DNA from: Heterobilharzia americana
Taxonomy: Eukaryota > Platyhelminthes > Trematoda > Strigeidida > Schistosomatidae
NCBI GenBank assembly: GCA_944470555.2
Contig: OX104127.1
Span: forward strand, 129,519,113 to 129,583,112
Reading direction: 5' to 3'
DNA: 64,000 nucleotides
Positions 47,420 to 60,600 of the stretch are shown here, piece after piece; position 1 is the stretch's first letter; the number at the start of each line of letters is the position of its first letter. Under the pieces are notes generated by a model. That model searched no databases and was not told the origin of the DNA. It saw nothing but the letters and a program-made list of their open reading frames with translations. A program made the position numbers and the translations under genes.

Positions 47420-50400
47420 GTATGCCAAAATAAGGTCAAATGAAATTAGTCTAGGTTAATAGTGAAATGTATGAACTTAATACATGAATTATTATTACTA
47501 TTATCACAATTATTGATTAAATATCCTTATAAATCAGTTTCGGGAGTTGAATGATGATAGTCGTATCAGCTGGAGATTAATATATATACTGGTGGAATAG
47601 AAGTAAATGAATTTTATAGGCGATCATATGGTTTATAGTAGTGTATGAACTATATAAAAAAGCGCACTTATAATACACTAAACTACCGTTTAAAACTGAG
47701 GTTATAATATGCTTCAATCATATAAAAGAGTTAGTATTTAAAGAGCTGTACTTCATCATTACTATTAATGTTGAAACAATAGTGCTCAATGCAAGAATTT
47801 TCAGAGAAAATTTAAAATTGTTGATATTCCTTACTGTTTAAAATCTATATTAACAGAAGTTAATTCAGATACTATTCGTTTAATACTTATCTCTCTAGGA
47901 AAACGCTTTTCTAATAACACTAGGCCAATGGTACATCAAACTTTTCAGTTCCGAAAGTCTTCTACGTGGCACTCAACTCATAAAACAAGAATAACATCTG
48001 AGACAACCTTCTGAGACTGAAATCTATTGAACAGTTGGATTCCATAGTTCAGGCAGTAGAGCATGAAGCTGGTTGGAATCGTGTCACTATCCGGGTTTCA
48101 TAAGCGAAAAATAGACCCAATTCAGAAGCTGTTTCATTTTACCAGTAGACAGTTTAGTGAGTGGTTAATCAATTAACTGGTCACTCATGAAAGTTAAACG
48201 GCCGCTTAAATGATTTGTATTTGTTGATACTACAATCCGTGACAGACTCACTTCATCAGACTGATCTGAATGTGCAAAGATCATGAACGAATATGAAACA
48301 AAATCTAGATGAAAACAAGATGTGAACAGTTGAACTGCAGGTTACCGGTGCGGGTATTGTTCTTACTTCAATCACAGTCCCTCCTCACCCCCAACCCCCA
48401 ATTAATATCTTTTTAAGAGCTGAATCTACTTGGACACAAAAGTAGCAATATATCGCTAGAACTCTAACAGTGAACTTGGATAATGATGAACTGCAACAAG
48501 TGGGGGGTTAGCTGGTTGCACAGTTTTCATTCCCATTCAATAGTCGATTTGTTGAAAGTTTAATGGACTTTATACATTACGCAAACGCATATGTAACTGA
48601 GCACGTATTTCCGAGTTCATACAACAGGTGAACAATCACATCTACTGTTAGACAGCTCATGACAACTTGGTAAGTGGAGTGGAGTTAGAAAAGTTGTGGT
48701 CTACTGGTTGAAAGTCCATAGGATAATTCAATCAGTCATTAGCAGTACTCATTATGCAAAACATACCCAACTCAGTAAAAGCCTTTCCATTACCAGCTCC
48801 ACTTTATCAAATACTTTATCCAAATTAACTAATCACATTTTTAAAATGGGGCAGTATCATAAGCCAAGGAAAGAAAAGTAATAATGAACACTCAAAACCT
48901 ACCACGATCTGTATCGACTGGTTCAGCACATTCGGACAAGTTTTCCTCCAAATTATTCGCAGTACTACTGTTACTACTGCTGCTTCTTTTTCTTTTATTA
49001 GCAACAGTTGTACTACCACTACTACTCGTGCCACCAGTCTTAGCTTTAATGTCGCAGTCAGTTAAGGTATTTGTTTCACTGTTTGAAGTGCGTTTGCATA
49101 ATAGCTGGATTAAATTAGTCGACTTGATTGGTGGTGGAGTTGGTATGATTGGTGCATTACTGCTAGGGACAGTAGCAGCTGTTGTAGAAGTAGTACTAGC
49201 ATTAACAGTCGTAGTAGTAGTGCTAACGTTTGGTGCGCCACTATTCAAACCAAATAACGACGAAGACAAACAGGTGGCAGGTGTAGACGGGATAGGCAAA
49301 TCAAATGGATTCGGAGAAGTAGTTGACCGAACAACATTTGAAGAATTTGGCTGATGAGCATGAGATCGGTGTAGAAGAAAAGGAGGCTGTGAATGAGAAT
49401 GGCTGCGGATAGGTGATTTCAAATGTGCATTTGAATTAACTACATCTGCAAGTGCATTGAAATTGTTCACCACGATTTGATCTGATGAACCAAGCATAAT
49501 TGTCATTAGTGCATTTAACGCTTCTGTCTGACTGTCAGCAGCAGATAATACTGATTTTGATTGATGATTTAGGCCATTGATTAGTAACTGGTTTTCTAAA
49601 CTACAATGTTGGTCAAATAAATTGACTGTATTCGAACTCTTGCAGAAATGAGATGTTGCATTTTGTTTCGAACCAGGTGGTGGTGTGGTAGTGGTGCTGG
49701 TGGTCACTGTTGTTGATGAAAGTGTTTTCAATGGTCGCTTTGGATTGAGTGAATTAAAGTTTTGGCTAGATGCAGAAAAATGCGCTGACTGGTTCTGTTG
49801 TTGCAAAGAGTAATGCTGCTGTTGTGACTGTTCAGATTGTTGTGGTGGTGGAGGATTCAGAGTTCCAGCTGCCGCAGCTGCAGCTAACCAGTAGGTATAC
49901 AGTGCAGCCAAACTACGCCCTTGTTGATTAGATGTAGATGAAGGTAAGGGATTAATATTACTTAAAGCCAGTTTAGTCAGCTCATTCAAATTTAATCCAC
50001 CTGCATCACCGAACAAAGGCAAAGATTCCTGTTGACTTGACACAGAAGATGGACATATCGAATTGGAGAAAGAAGTCTGAAATTGAAAAAGGAGATGAAT
50101 AAAAAGAAGCAGAATAAATTTCTGAAGAAAACTCAAACATTATTTACATAAACAAACTAGTCTATTGTGGAAAATAAAGTAACATTTACATTCAGACATA
50201 TTTCCAACATGTTTGAAATCTTACTTGGTCTATCAATGGTTTCATTTGTTCAAACTCTCACTCGGCTTATTTTCTTACTAAGGCTGACTTCATCTTTCTG
50301 CTCTCTGCTCTGTTATGGTGTCTGAGCAAAATTTAATCATTAACGAAACTAACATTCATTACCATCGCGTTCCACTGTAAAGTGCTCATACATAGTTTAT

Positions 50401-53400
50401 AAAAACACCTACTAAACAGTCAAGGAAATAAATAAATCAAGATATTGACTGTCCTGCAATAAGATGAGAGTAATACAGGTAAATACGGACTGTAAGTTCA
50501 AACTATGTAGAGATGAGATGGTGGGGTGTGAAAAAAAGATTTATTTTTATTGACGAACCGAAAAACGGAAACTAAAAAACAGTACACATCTTCGAGTTGT
50601 TCAGGAATAAAAGAGATAGGTGAATAAAAAGTCAATGGATAGAGGTCTCAGAAACTGGCGAAACTCGACTAAGAAAACTTGCTTTTTTAAAAACCTTTGT
50701 GCACGATGCTGCAAAGAGAGCAAAATATTAAAAAGATAAGGAAAGCTTCTAGACTGTGCATCAAGAATTATCGATGTTTCTCAGATGTACACTTCAATGA
50801 TGCAACTGGAAGATAGTCTAAAATATTTTGAAATTAGAAGCTAAGATGTAAAACTACAAAGAAATCTCCTTGAGGATGATAACTTGTTTGCATGAAATAC
50901 TTTGTAACCGAATTAACAGAAAACTAACACTAATCTGAGATGCGCACAGTTGAGAAAGAAAGTCTTAGCAATATGAGATCACGCTTTATAACATACAGTT
51001 GCAGAAACCACCGACAAAGTAAACACGTTGTCTAGGTGTGTGTAGTAAGCAAGATCTATCATCACATCAACATAACAGATATCAAGTGAGAGGTAAAAAG
51101 ATTGCACAGTAAAATCTGTATGCACTAAATAAAATATAAATTAAACATTTCAGGCGTTGCGTAATAACAGACATACCATTTTTCGGGAGTAAGACTCTTG
51201 TGTTGTACTTCCTTTACTTTCAGACATATCTGATAGTTGTGAAGTAAGAAGAGTGTTTCGATTGATAGGTCGATTGAGATTTGTACTTCCATACTCCGAA
51301 TCTCGTAGACTGGATGCAAGACAATCTTCTAAACTAGTACCATAAGTAGACAGGTTACTAGAGTAAGATGCATTGCCAGTACTGTTACTACTAATCACTG
51401 AGGCAGCTGTTGAACGTTGATTGCTGAAGGAAAAAGCTGACGTAGGTAAACACATCACAGGAAGGGGGGATGGCAGTGCAAGGGGATGTGTTACAACCTG
51501 AGGAGAGTGACACAATCCAGGTGTAGATTTAGATCCTAATTGATTCGGAGTTACACAAGGCTTAATATCCTGTTGCAGGCAAGATGGTTGGTTAGAATCA
51601 TTCATTTCAGTTTCTCCCATTGCAGCAGAATTTGAAGAAGTTGATGATGAAGATGAAATATCACTTAAAGCAGAATTCCTACTGGTTCCTGTGAACTGAT
51701 TCTCATTCAAATGCTTTGATGCTAAACTTCCCACTATGGTTGCTGTTGTATTCGCCGGCAATAAGCGATACGAATTCGATGGAGAATTACTACATGATAA
51801 TTGACCGTCTTCAGATTTTTGTGCAACAATTTCGCGATTATTATTAGCATTATTAATTTCATCTTCAGCTTCTTCTGAATTAGGTTCACTTTTGTAAAAG
51901 GTATGTTGAGATTGTGACGAAGTATTACGGATGTTGGTATTTGATGTCAGAGCAGTAGTTATTCCATTAGATGTTGCATTATTGCTACTGACATTGGCAG
52001 TAGTAGTAGTAATAGTAATATTAGAAGTAGTTGTTGTAGTATTAATGCTAGAATTAGGTGAACCTCTACCATTGGCATTACTACTAGCATTAGTAATGCT
52101 ATTGGAGTTACCCGAATTATCGGACAAGAAGTTTAAAGCAAATGTATTCGTAGGTCTACGTTCATTTTGCACAGCTTCTGAACGCATTCCAACAGCTAGA
52201 CATTTTTGAAGTCTACAATATTGACAACGGTTTCTATAGGCTTTATTTACAAGACAATTTTGTTCACTACGACATACATAGCTGACATGTCCACGTATTG
52301 AACGTTTAAAAAATCCTTTACATCCTTCACATGACACAACACCATAATGTCGTCCTAGAAAAAGAAGGAAACACAAATGGGTTATTTTTATTAGTTACAC
52401 ATACAGAAAGGCAGTAAATGCAAGTAAAGTTCTGACTGATTATTGTTACTGAGTTTGAGTCTTTGCTTAAACACACACGATCTGCTGGAATATGGCTTTA
52501 TCCTACTTATAAGTCTTTAGATAACGAGAAACGTGTGTCCAGAAGATTAACCAACTTAATAACACTTAACTTAACTGTTCCGTCATATACACCAAGTTAA
52601 CCTATTGACAGTCATTCTCAATCAACCTCGATGCAGTAGCAGCTCACAGGCAATTGTATTATTTTGGGTTTAACAGATACGAAGAAAGAAAAACAAACTA
52701 GAAAAGGAAAATCAGCGTGAACAGGAAGAAAAAGGCAAAGCAAAGAGAGTCTATTTCTAAGCAATTCCATCTTAGGCGGGAACGTTCAGAAATAGCTACA
52801 TATGCCTGTAAAAATTTAAAAGCATCTTTCAAGGAATAAGTGATAGCTATATAGAAGTATTATAAACAATCCTCTTTGTTGACAAACTAATAAATTATCA
52901 CTGACTATCTCAAAATGGCCGTGGTCTGGCAGACTGTCTCAGATAGTCAAAATGATAATCAATATGGTGCTCACCGCCTTAATTCAGCTCGATTTGAATT
53001 GGGATGAGAAGTCTTGACTGGGAAGCCAGTGAATGATCAAGTGGTAATAAGGTGTCACAAATCCACACGGCATTCAGGAAAAACTCTTGGTGACTAAAGT
53101 GAAATAAAATTCTGGTCAGTAGTTGGGTCTCGCAGCTCAGTTAGCAGAGCACCGAACCGGTGGTGATTCGAAATCCGCTGTGGCCCAACTTTCCGTCCCA
53201 CCTTTCAAACATCACCTAGTATGAAAACTAATAAATGATAATAAACTGATCCATATCAAAATAGGATCAGACGAAGATAGGCTACTAGTGAGAAACGGTG
53301 TGAACAAATAAGAGAGAATAAGGTGCAGATAAATCGATGAATAATATCTGAACAATAACAGCGTAAAATAGCGACAGCAACTAGGTCTATCAAATTGACT

Positions 53401-56008
53401 GTGCTTTTTTAGTGCGCACACACACACACACACACAGAGGAAAGATCGTAAGAATTCTGATGTCAAAAATAAATTGCTATCACAAATCATGAATCATATT
53501 TATTTCGTTAATGAACAGGTCAAACGAGTTTAATTTACACGTTTATTTTTTGGATTACATTATCTATTCTTTGAGTGACTGTGAATAAATAGGTGAGGTA
53601 TAAAGTTTAATTAGTTTGATACAGTTTAAATCAGAGATACACATGTAAGTGAACTTTAATCACTATCGAAACAGTGAATATTAACATAGGCTTAGTATAC
53701 TGCGTCAATACACAATTATGCATTGTTTATTGTAATTGTTCTCTAATTATTTTATCTGAAGGTAACGATGCTCAATTAAGACAGCGTACATTTCTGAAGA
53801 AGAGGAGCAAGGAAGAAATGAAAGAAAAAATTATACAGGTTATCAAAAGCTACCAGCAGCCACTATTTATTTAAACATTAAAAAAAACCCACAAACGGAC
53901 GGCTGGTGTATTGTGTTATTATTTATTTGTCCCTTCGGTTCCTAGTGGAACATAGGGATTCAGTAGCACGAGTCCATTCCACTCTCCTCTCTGCAGTCTT
54001 CTCAACCTGCCTTCATCACTGCCCACTAACTTTCCATTTATTCCTCACACTACTCCTCCCCCATCTCACCCTTGCATCCAACGCTCAACTCGTCGTTTCA
54101 CATGTGGGTTCCACTCGACGGCCTGGCACATGATGTCTCCAATCGGTCTTCTCAGTGTATGACCAACCCACCCATCTCCACTTTCTTCTTCTCCACATCT
54201 GTTGGACGATGGGTTCTTGGTTGGTTCGTTACCAGGTCAGACCGACTTCCTCCTTGCTTACTCTTATTATTCTGACAATCCATCTGATCCTCAGTATCGA
54301 ACGTAGGCAGTTGTTCACTGTGTGTCTGTAGTTTGTTAGAAATACTTTTCGTAACTCTCCGCCAAGTCTCTCAACCATGACATAGAAGAACTGACTTACT
54401 TGACTGAATTAGTGTTGAAAATCCGCATCTCGTTCATGCTTTATTCTGGCTGAGTTCAGTGCAGTGCAGTAGATCTCCACACTAATCAACTCAGATTAGT
54501 ACAGGAAGGCCTGTCTTGCTGTCTTTCCGAATCTGGCTGCTTTGACATCCTCATCTGTGCCTGTGCCGCTACCTGTAGTTGAAACGATGCTGCCCAGGTA
54601 GATGGGTAAATGAAAGAGACGACTTCCTTCAGTTCTCTCCCGTAGATGGTGATTGGTGCTTGTTGTTGATGGTTGGGTATCTTCACCACCTCCGTCTTCT
54701 CACCGTTCACTTGAAGTCCCGTACTCGCTGCCTTACGTCTTCTGTCAACTTGTTGGTTTTTGCCTGTAGATCTTCGAGTTTCTTCGACAAGACATTAGAC
54801 ATAAATCATCTAGGGTATTTTCATCGGTCAAACAAAACATGTCGAGCTACAAAACTATTTGTCGAAATCTGAGTTACTGGAGCAGGAATAGAATCTATGG
54901 TCCACTGAATTAAAATGGAGTTCCTAATTGTATGGGGTACAGTTTCATAATACACAGAAAATAAATAATTCTTGCCAATGAAAACATTTAACTTGACTTC
55001 TATCATGCTTTGTGAACTGAACGGTATTATAAATCCTTTGAAGCACTACAATTTAACAACCCACATGAACCGTACCGGGTAAACTGATAAGTTTGTAGGA
55101 TTATGCATAACCTAACAACACCTGACCTATCCACGACGCGGAGTAACTAAAAATCTAAATATTTCTGTCTACGGTTTTCAAAGCAAGCTAAGCGACTTTG
55201 AATCAGAAGCTGCGACATAACATCACAAATCAAATCCCATTGAAAATATTACCTACCAATAAGATGGTGGACACTAATTCATAAGTCACTACAACAGAGG
55301 AGTTTGACTATCTTGATTTCTATTTTGATGAGGATTATAAATGAGTAGATTCGAGAGATGGGGGAACAGAATGAAGCAGTAATCCCGGTTTTTGATCACT
55401 TTTCGACAGATAGACATTAATATGACAATGTGGGCAGTTTTCGAATATAGTGCTTACGACATATAATGAAAATTTACATTTACCTATGCCACTCTATGAA
55501 TGAATAGTGGTTTGAAAAGCGACTGGAATGTATTTACCGTTACATAGCCTTCAACAATCCGATTTCTTTACTTGTCATGGTTTATAATTATAATCAAGAG
55601 TACATCTGACGTTGTAGAAAAGTGTATGTTAGGCGAAAGAAAACGGTAAACTTACAACAATCCCGGGTAGAAGTGAACATTTCTAGTGATCTATTAATAT
55701 AAAGCGTGAATTCAGTGGCTTATTGACTTATTTCATACCTCGCTGTAAACTGGTGTTAAGCAATTAGAGTTTCGACAGAAAAATAGACTTTAATAAAGCT
55801 TGATTTACAAAAGAAAAATTCGAAAAACACAATTTTCCCACCGAAAAATCATCTTCAGTAAATAGCTGTACGATCGTATCTATCATAATAACAAGCAAGC
55901 AAGCGTACTATTAGCTAATAGGTCATCGTTAGGTCGTCAAAAAGGAGAGTTCCAGACGGAAATTGTAGGGTTAGAAATAGACAATCCAGAGGATAATGTA
56001 CTACGTCG

Positions 56009-56065
<57 letters not shown>

Positions 56066-57601
56066 TAGGTGATGCTCCTTTTCTCCAATGAGAAAGTTTA
56101 CCTCAGTGCTGAAACCACTGTGATTCAACTACTGTAACCACTTGAAGTGAAGCGCAACTGAAATCTAAATTTTGTTGATATTTCATTGAAGAGAAGATAA
56201 CGGTGACTCTCTTAGAAGGTCAACCTATAGGGGAATCAACTTAGAATGGACAGTAGACAAATTTCAAAGGTCAGAAAACACTGACCCGGTAGATGGAGCT
56301 TTTCCATTTATTCAGACAATATAATGGATGAAGAAATGCAAAATCTTCGAAAAGTACTTTTTCAGAACGGCTCGCCACCACCACTACCATCAAAATTTAT
56401 TAAGAAGAACACGAGACAAAAACAGCACGAAGAACGAGTTCTCATTGATGAGTATCCAATTCAAAGGGGATAACATTGTAAAATTGCTCAAGAATCGACG
56501 GCTGATTTAAGGATATGTGAAAGAAAAATCCCCCTTCGAGCTACATGTGTCAACCAGTTTACCTGCTTCTTTAGAGCTGGGCTGTTTAGGCCACACAAAG
56601 CGCAGTCTTTCCAAACGCATCTCAAAGTACTACCGTGTTTGGTTTCCCAAAGAAAAATGCAGGTGAAGAAGAATTCAAAAAGACTGCAGATTCATCACTT
56701 ACCTATAGCGAAGGTATTCGAAATTCATTTATCAAAACCCAAGCTATGCACACGAAAAAGATTCATCCAATTTCCTACTTTGACATGATCATAATCTCTC
56801 CATGACTTCCTTCATTGTTTCAACAGTCATTTTACTCTTGTTTTTACTTTGTGATTTGCTTTTCATTGCTTAGTTCTAATTTCTCACCATCTCTATACTT
56901 AACTTCGATTTTTGATTTTTAAAACCATAATAGACAAACCGGATGTAATCTCTTCTAAATCCCAGTAGCAAATTACACTTCCATCACAGAACTCTACTTT
57001 TTGATAGTCTGACGGCAACGTATTAGCCAATAATTCACTTATTTGCTTGGTATAAATATAAATACGACTGTTTAACCAGTGGACATGATTCGTCGATAAG
57101 GAAACCGTGTTTGTTGAATTACTTCTTGCTTATTTTAGTGGGCCTGTTTTGCTGTCTACTTTTCACACTTTGAAAAAACTAACTCAGAGCAAGTTCCTCG
57201 AAATTTTTTCCCATCCAGATCGCAGACCACTTTAAAACGAAGAATATCAAGTAATAATCAGTTAAATTCCTCTGGAAAAACACACAGGTAGACAGGAAAA
57301 ATCAACGCAAAACCTGACATAGAAATGCATCAGTTCAAGTCACTAAACTTCACACCAACAAGCAACAAACAAGACCATAGGGAAGAAAGTAATTTTAAAA
57401 TAGACAAAAGCGATTGGAGGGAAGGAGATTTAAAGCACGAAGAATAAGTAAATTCTCGAGGATGTCGAAGAGTGAATAAATCTACACCACTGTGATTAAT
57501 TCTCAGTCGTATCACCAAAAGTCTCCAAATATTGATTCCTGTCGTTTTGAGCACCCCAGTAACGCTCTCTCTATCCCTCTACCGCTTTTCCCTCCCTCCC
57601 C

Positions 57602-57632
<31 letters not shown>

Positions 57633-60600
57633 ATGGCTCAGATCAAAAATAAAAGACTTCATCGACTGGTGTAATGTCCTGGTCTGGTCACTCCAATCCT
57701 TCTTCCAATCAAAACTCACTTCAGCTAACATTGGACATAGGTAAGTAGTAGCTCGGTGGTATGCGTGGCACACTTCCAAGCCACCTCAGTCGGTGAAGGT
57801 TTAGAACCTCACCAACTGGCTTGCCTGTCTTGCCTAAGTACCCTTCGCATAACCTTGATATTGGTTATACGGTTACTTCACCGATACACATGAACTTTCG
57901 AGATTCAAGGTGGACCCTCTCACGCTGGTTCCTTAATCAAATGAGCTAACTGAAACGATTGGCAACAAACACTTCAGTTTCCATCACATAAGCAACTAGT
58001 AGGTAAATTAATGACAAGCGTAAGCAGTACTAGCTTACCTTAGAATCGTGGGGAACCTGAAGTTTGAATGAAACAGTTACTCCGCACCTCCCGTTTTTGA
58101 TGTCCGTCTAATCGATGTCAGTCAGTAATCAAAACTATTTGTATTGCATCATTATTGTGCGGTTTCTGAATTTCTGTTGAGCTATAACACCTCACTGTAA
58201 ACTATAATTCGTTTCTACAGAGCACTACAGAACATAATTAGTATCATGCTTCCTTTTGTGAAAGTAGCCTGTTTAGTCCACAACATTATTTATTACTTAA
58301 TTTCCCACATACTATATAAAAAAAGGTAGTCCGGAGTAACCCAATGCTTCCTAAAAATATCCGATCAACACCAACAGGCTCCGGTGCGGCAAATTGTCTT
58401 TAAGTGAAAATATTGTTGCAATCACTACTCTTAATCCCTTAAGAACTTCACCCGTCTGACATAAAGGTGGATAATAGATATATTCAATAGACTGTTTGAA
58501 TGAATTACATATACGCTTCCTTCCGTTTAAGTTCACCAAGTTGTATTCTATATGCCTCGATTGAAGCGTAATAATATTACACACTAAATGGTTTTTGCGG
58601 CGAAATCGAAGCGTATTCACGTTTCTCTACAACAACTCAAAACATGAGTAGGCTCACCTTAGTTACACTTATTGATTGAGGACCAGATTAATAATTACTT
58701 CTTGCAACACCATTTTGTAGTTAGTTTTTGTAACAAAGAAGCAATGCAAATGCCGGCAGTAAATGATATTCACTACTCATCATTTAACTGGTTTCGTTAC
58801 AACCTAACCCCCCCCCCCCCCGACTGCCATTTATCACATGGCATAGATTAACTTCTAACGATCTCATCAATGTACTGAACTTTATACGTATGCACTTCTA
58901 ACTAGCCTCATGTGCCTAAATGGTTCATAGTTTCACATTCCCTTGAGGATAATCCATCTCAGTTATCCATCACTGCTCCGAGACGAAGAATAAGGAATGC
59001 ATCACACCTAAATAGTGAAATGAACTCAGTACCATTATTTCATTCGGGAAGATTTGAAATTACAATCTCATTAAGCAACTTAGAACTGATTATCTCAACA
59101 CCTGAACAGCAATATGCAAACTGGATTCAAAGATTAAAACACACTCCTCTTTAATTTGTTCTACAGATAGAGTGGTAACAAAAACATTCTTAAGATTATC
59201 AGATTGATGCTACCACAAAGGAAATAGACACGTTACTTACTAGCAGGTGCTTTGAAGTTGAACAAATTCGTTAAATAAGTTGTGCTTAGTTTTCTGAAGA
59301 TGCTGGATAATTACGATTAACTACGCGTACACAAGTTCGCAAAGATATGACATTTTTAAAAATTATCAGAGACAATAGTATACACTACTGATTCTATACT
59401 TATTCTTTAGAACACTTTGTGACTGTCTTTCTTATAGGCATAAACTATAAAGTGTGTAACACCTAGGATAACCATTCAGAATAGAAGTTACAATAATCCA
59501 CTCAAAGGCTAGTCATTTTATCAGTTAAATATCTGATTGAAATCCCCTCACTATACCGAAAAAAGTAAACGTTTAAGATTTCTTCACTACCGAAAGCATT
59601 TGTAACTCTTCTATAATCAAAGAAACTGTCTAGTATTTTACTGGATCCTTATTAATAAATCAGTAAAACCAGCTAACCTAATGACCCATTGTCATCAATG
59701 AAAATGAACAGGATCTTTCGATTAATTTATAAAACAAGAAAAGCCTTTATTATATGATTGGAATCACGCTGAATAACAAAAGTATCGCACAGAAGTACAT
59801 AAATCCAATCAACATAATCTCTCTGAATACAAAAATAGGACTGACAGATAGAAATGATATATGAGATAAATATGAACGGATCAAAGTCGCAATACTAAAC
59901 TCTAATAGAGTGGAATATCAACCAAGGGAATCACAATAATACGAGTATTCAAGAAAACACGTCAAGAAAGGGAATACGACCATGAAATAATACAGTGTCT
60001 ATGATTGAGAGGAAGAGAATTGTGGAATTTGAAGCACGTTATCTGAGGATTACAACCATTGATTTTGACTGCATAGGAACTTCAAGCGGGAAGTACCTAC
60101 ACTTCATACCAGCTTAAAGTTGGAGTTTTTATAGATTGATGTTATGTACTTGTGTAGATATACTCAAACTAGTTCCAGATAGGTAGTGATCAACTTGGCA
60201 CGTTTGCTCCAGTTACTACTGGCTCAATTGACTCAGGTGCTCAGGTGCATCAAGTTATTTATTTCGCAGTTACCTAGTACTCTACGTCTGATACGGGCAT
60301 CAAACAGTTAGTAAATCCCCGATAGTTAGTCAATGTTTCAAAGTTCAAAAGCTTGTAACGTTTGAATGTATTCCAGCTAGGAGACTTGTAATTCATTGGT
60401 TTAGGCACTCAACTTCCAAACAGTAGTATTAATCATGGGTAGTGGCTGGCAGTGGAATCCAGGAAGTGCCTTTCGTCCTATTCGGAATTCGTCAGCTAGA
60501 TATAACTACCTCTCAAGGAGTGGTTGTTTCCGCTAAGACTATGCTCCTCGTACAAGGGGTGGCTGTCGTGACTCAGGAGCCTAGTTAATGACGTTCTGGT

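Larger units (their letters stand above)
38886..48902 (-). other. TR2/4 intron (10 kb) hosting several repeats
   Basis: Phase 1 on both sides. Contains two RTE copies (40.2-42.7 kb), a hammerhead relic (43.8 kb), tRNA-like SINE pieces and a (TA)n tract. 44500-47360 is AT-rich with no assigned feature. Confidence 0.6.

Noticed and set aside
47242..47439. Minus-strand ORF with an Ile-Tyr repeat
   Set aside because: Translation of a (TA)n microsatellite.
48884..49354. Plus-strand ORF rich in Leu/Val that looks like a membrane protein
   Set aside because: It is the reverse frame of the Ser/Thr/Asn/Gln-rich TR2/4 exon on the other strand.
51931..52209. Plus-strand Val/Leu-rich ORF
   Set aside because: Reverse frame of the Thr/Asn-rich TR2/4 exon.
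53127..53200. A genuine tRNA gene
   Set aside because: A and B boxes are present but the acceptor stem and anticodon arm do not fold; better explained as a SINE head.
57532..57744. Plus-strand ORF with a Thr-His repeat
   Set aside because: Translation of a (CA)n tract inside an RTE relic.
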